Shown piece by piece: positions 60,330-64,000 of a stretch of 64,000 bases of DNA. The notes under the pieces were generated by a model, which was given only the letters and a program-made list of their open reading frames with translations, was not told the DNA's origin and ran no database searches. Positions within the stretch are counted from its first letter, which is position 1. Every line of letters begins with the position of its first letter. The position numbers and the translations under genes are program-made. The stretch is from Ovis canadensis (lineage: Eukaryota; Chordata; Mammalia; Artiodactyla; Bovidae): assembly GCF_042477335.2 (NCBI RefSeq), contig NC_091251.1, positions 84,583,501 through 84,647,500 of the forward strand, written 5' to 3'.

Positions 60330-61510
60330 TTTTTAAAAGTTGCTTTCCATGCTAGTATCTTTGGAGTGGTCTGGAACTCTGACCAGGTCTGGGTCTGCCA
60401 CAATCCATGCCCTGACCATGCATATCTTCCTCTTGGATTAATCCCTTGGTCATTATGTAATATCCTTCTTTGTCTCTTATTATAGTCTTTTTCCTGGAAA
60501 TACTGCTGGCTCACTGGTAGGTAGAGCCAGGTCCCAGGGACTCTGACTGTAGGGACCTAAGGGTCCCTGAATTGGTGTGTGGGTTGGGTGGTGGGCTCCC
60601 TCAGGACCTCAGGCAGTTCTGAGGCTGGTGCCTGCCCCACTGGTGGGCAGGATTGTGTACTGGAGTCTCTCGCTGCAGGGTTATGGGAATCCTAGGGCTA
60701 GTGCTTGTGTACTGGTTTGTCAGGCTAGATATTGGGCTCTCCAGTAGACAGGCCCATGTCTTGGGGTGGCTGTGAGATTAGGAGGTCTTAAGGCAGCCTG
60801 CCTGCTAGAAAGTGAGGCTGCAACTCTGCCTGGCTAGTTTCTTGGCCTTTGGCATTCCAGTACTGGTGCTAAGAAGCTGGTTGTTGATACCAGGACCCTA
60901 TGCTAATAGGCTAGAAAGAAGATTCCAAAATGGCACTTGCCAGAACCAGTGTTTATGTGGTTGAACAAGCTCCCCAAAATGGCTGCAGCCAGTGTCTTAT
61001 GCCTCCAGGGTGAGCTCCAGTTTTCTCTTGCATCTCCAGGATACACTCCAAGATCAGCAGGTAGGTTTGACCCAGGCCCCTTTCAAATTATTGCCTCTGC
61101 CCTATACTACCTTTAAGAGTGGTATTTCTATTTTCCACAGCCTTCTGGGTCTCCTGAAAGTAAGCCTCACTGGCCTTCAAAGCCAAATGTTCTGGGCTAA
61201 TCTCCCTGCTGTGGACCCCCGGGCAGGGAGTTCAGAGTGAGGCTCAGACCCACTGCTACTTGTGGAAAGTCTCTGCAGTTGCTTGATCATGCACCAGAAG
61301 TCAAGACCACGTGGTATGGTCTTGACTATACCACAACTCTGCCTCTCTCATCTATCTCATTATGATTCCTTCTTTATGTCTTTCATTGTAGAAGGTCTTT
61401 ATGCTTTCTGATTAACACTTGCTCTGCAAATAGTGGCAGTTTTGGTGTGCCTCTGAGCGGAGATAAGCTCAGAGTCTTCCTACTCTGGCATCTTGGCCAA
61501 GCTCTTCATC
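60330..61510. mobile_element. L1-associated, GC-richer block of uncertain layout
   Basis: GGATTAATCCCTTGGTCATT and TATCCTTCTTTGTCTCTTAT (60435-60480) read as antisense L1. The rest is GC-richer, with CCAAAATGGC-type phrases like an old LINE 5' region, and leads directly into sense L1 sequence. I cannot fix family or orientation of the middle part. Confidence 0.4.
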
Positions 61511-63966
61511 TAGAATTGAAGAAAAGATAAAAGAACTTCTTAGACAAACAAAACCTGAAAGAGTCCATTAATGCTAAGCCTACCCTAAAATAAATGTTAA
61601 ATGGTCTTCTCTAAGTGGAAAAGAACAGGTAAGAAGTAAGAATCTATAGGAAAGGAAAAATCCCACTAGTAAAAGCAAATATATATAATAGTAAAGACTA
61701 TGGCTCAACCACTTAAATAAGCTAGTACAAAGATTAAAAATGAAAAAAATTATGAAATAAACCATAACACAAAACAGTGAAGTGATAGACATGAACGTGT
61801 GAAATGTGATATCAAACACAAAAGATGGGGTAGGCAAGTAAAACAAATGTAGATCTTTTAGAATGTGTTTGAACTTAAAGGACTACTTGTTCAAAATAAG
61901 AATATATAATTATAGGTCGACATGTATGAACCCTATGGTAACCACAAGTCAAAAACTCACAATAGACATACAAAATCTGAGAAAAAAGAACACAAGCATG
62001 TCACTAAAGAAAAATATCAAGCCACAAGGGAAGAAATTGAAGAAGAAAAAATAGAAAAACAAATCAAAACCAACTAGAAAACAAGTAACAAAATGGCAAT
62101 AAATACATAGGTATTAATAAACACTTTAAACATTCAATGGATGAAATGCTCCAGTCAAAAGACATAAGGTAGCTGATTGGATTAAAAAACAAACCTAGCT
62201 CTATGGTATTTATAAGACACAAACTTCAGGTCTAAAGACATACACAGACTGAAAGTAAGGAGATGGAAAAAGATATTTCATGTAAATGGAAATGACAAGA
62301 AGCTGAGAAGTAGCAATAGTAAGGAGAAAAGAGAAGACCCAATGAACAAAGTAAGAAATGAAAGAGGAGAGTTAACAATCAATATCAGAAAGATTAAAAA
62401 AAATCACAAGAGAGTAATACAGTTTTATGCCACCAAATTGGACAACCCAAAAGAAATGGATAAATTTCTAGAGCAATACAACCTTGTAAGACAACCAGGA
62501 AGAATGAGAAAATCTGAACAGACTGATTACTAGTAATGAAATTGAATTTGTAAAAACAAACAAAAGACCAACTTCCAGCAAAGTCTACAACCAGATGGCT
62601 TAACAGGAGAATTCTACCAAACATATAAAGAAGAGTTGATAACTATCCTTCTCAAACTATCCCCAAAAATTGAAGAGAAGGGAACGCTATCAAATTCACT
62701 CTATGAGGCCACAATTACCCTGATTCCCATACCAGGCAAAGATTTCATCAAACAAGAAAATTATAAGCCACTATCTCTGATGAAAATAGATACAAAAATC
62801 CAAAGCAAAGTACTAGCAAACTGAATCCAACAATACATTAAAAAGAATACACCATGTTGTATTATATGACCAAGACAGAATTTTCCCATTAATGCAAGAA
62901 TGTTTCAGTATCCACAAATCAATCAATGTGATATGCCACATTAGAGAAAGTAAGGAGAAAAATCACAAGATCATTTCAATAGATGCAGAGAAGCTTTTGA
63001 CAAAATTCAACATCCATTTATGAGAAAAACTCTCATCAATGTTGGTATACAGGGAACAAATCTTAAAATAATAATGGCCATTTATGGCAAACCCGTAGTT
63101 AAAGCTGAGAGCTTTCTTCTAAAATCAGGATCAAACAAGAATGTTTTTTTCTGCTTAACATAGTATCGGAAGTCCTAGCCACAGTAATCAGACAAGGGAA
63201 AAAAAGGACATCCAAACTGGAAGGGAAGTTGTAAACCTATCACTGTTTGCAGATGACACGATACTAAGTATTAAAAAACCCTAAAGTCTCTACCAAAAAT
63301 GATTAGAACTAACAAATAATTCAGTAAAGTTGTAGGATATAACATTAATATACAGAAATGTTTCTTTTCTATATATTAATAGTGAACTCTCAAAAAGAGA
63401 ATTAAAGAAAACAACCCCATTTACAATTGTATCAAATAGAATAAAGTACCTAGGGATAAATTTAACCAAATGGGGAAAAGCTTTTACTCTGAAAACTGTA
63501 AGGCATTCATGAAGGGAACTGAGCATAATATAAATAAATGGAAAAATAGTTCATGTTCATGGAATTGGAAGAACTAATATTTTTAAAATGTCCATACTTC
63601 TCAAAGCAATCCACAAATTTTATGTAATTCCTATCAAAATACCCATGACACTTTTCACAGAATCAGAAGAAATCACCCTAAAATTTATATGGAATCACAA
63701 AAGACCCTGAATAACCAAAGCAATCTTGAGAAAGAACAGAGTTTGAGATGTCATAGTCCTTCACTTCAGGCTATCCTAAAAGGCTACAGTCATCAAAATT
63801 GTATGTTACTGACACAACAACTGGCACATAGATCAATAAAACAGAATTTAAAAAAAAAACAGAAATAAACTGATGCACATACTGTCAATTAATCTATGAT
63901 AAAGGAGGCAAGAATAAACAATAGGGAAAAGACGGTCTCATGAATAAGTGTTGCTGGGAAAAAACA
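61510..63966 (+). mobile_element. Old L1 (L1M-like) with ORF2 reverse transcriptase remnants, sense
   Basis: The order is a degraded leader, then ACATATAAAGAAGAGTTGAT, CCCTGATTCCCATACCAGGC (start of the RT region) and TTTGCAGATGACACG at about 63246 (the FADD catalytic motif), with the ORF2 end continuing to the SINE at 63967. The longest readable pieces are 62342-62533 and 62636-62824; frameshifts and stops break the rest. Confidence 0.85.
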
Positions 63967-64000
63967 GCTTCCCAGATCGCTCAGTGGGTAAAGAATCTGC
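63967..64000 (+). mobile_element. Bov-tA SINE, cut by the window edge
   Basis: The tRNA-derived head (CTTCCCAGATCGCTCAGTGG) begins inside the L1 that fills the end of the window, and the rest is outside. Confidence 0.85.

Noticed and set aside
62342-62824. Possible novel coding exons at the window end
   Set aside because: The translations are L1 ORF2 pieces with broken frames.

Overview
The window is nuclear DNA of a ruminant, most likely a bovid. The evidence is its interspersed repeats: BovB (RTE-type) LINEs, ART2A-like BovB 3' fragments, and more than a dozen Bov-tA and BOV-A2 SINEs, all specific to ruminants, lying on an older mammalian background of L1, MIR, L2, MER5-like and MLT1 copies. 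Genes are sparse and split by introns, as expected for mammalian DNA. There is nothing bacterial, no CRISPR array and no recognisable tRNA or rRNA gene.

Two genes can be supported, both on the + strand. (1) 18552-18865 is the last coding exon of a Ca2+-independent synaptotagmin, best read as SYT16. Upstream of it (1-18551) is intron full of repeats. Downstream is about 4 kb without recognisable repeats that looks like a long 3' UTR. (2) A three-exon gene for a SERTA-domain protein can be assembled from the sequence. Exon 1 lies in a CpG island and its coding part is only 37983-37998; exon 2 is 50628-50743; exon 3 is 50849-51223. Splice sites are canonical and phases match (1, then 0), giving an intact 168-residue protein. 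It closely resembles SERTAD4 around the SERTA motif but is shorter and clearly different, so it looks like a paralogue. From memory, SYT14, SERTAD4 and KCNH1 are neighbours on human chromosome 1, while SYT16 and KCNH5 are neighbours on chromosome 14. A SERTAD4-like gene beside SYT16 is what a whole-genome-duplication paralogon would predict. This is the most interesting item in the window.

Layout: 1-11.8 kb, intron with MIR, L1, an MLT1 LTR carrying a nested hAT element, and SINEs. 11.8-15.2 kb, a nearly complete antisense BovB with target-site duplications. 15.2-18.55 kb, intron with BovB fragments. 18.55-22.7 kb, SYT16 terminal exon and 3' UTR. 22.7-37.1 kb, intergenic, including an internally deleted BovB with intact target duplications. 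37.1-38.1 kb, CpG-island promoter. 38.1-50.6 kb, the long first intron of the SERTA gene, with L1 and SINE insertions. 50.6 to about 53.6 kb, its last two exons and probable 3' UTR. 53.7-64 kb, intergenic, with an inverted duplication at 57.25/57.81 kb, a diverged direct pair at 58.2/59.55 kb, and an old L1 filling 60.3-63.97 kb that is cut by a SINE at the window edge.

The two genes are not known to work together. Synaptotagmin-16 is a membrane-trafficking protein of the C2-domain family, and SERTA proteins are nuclear transcriptional co-regulators. Their shared position is best explained by ancestry. Repeat family names were assigned by eye and minor boundaries are accurate to roughly 10-30 bases, except where target duplications fix them.
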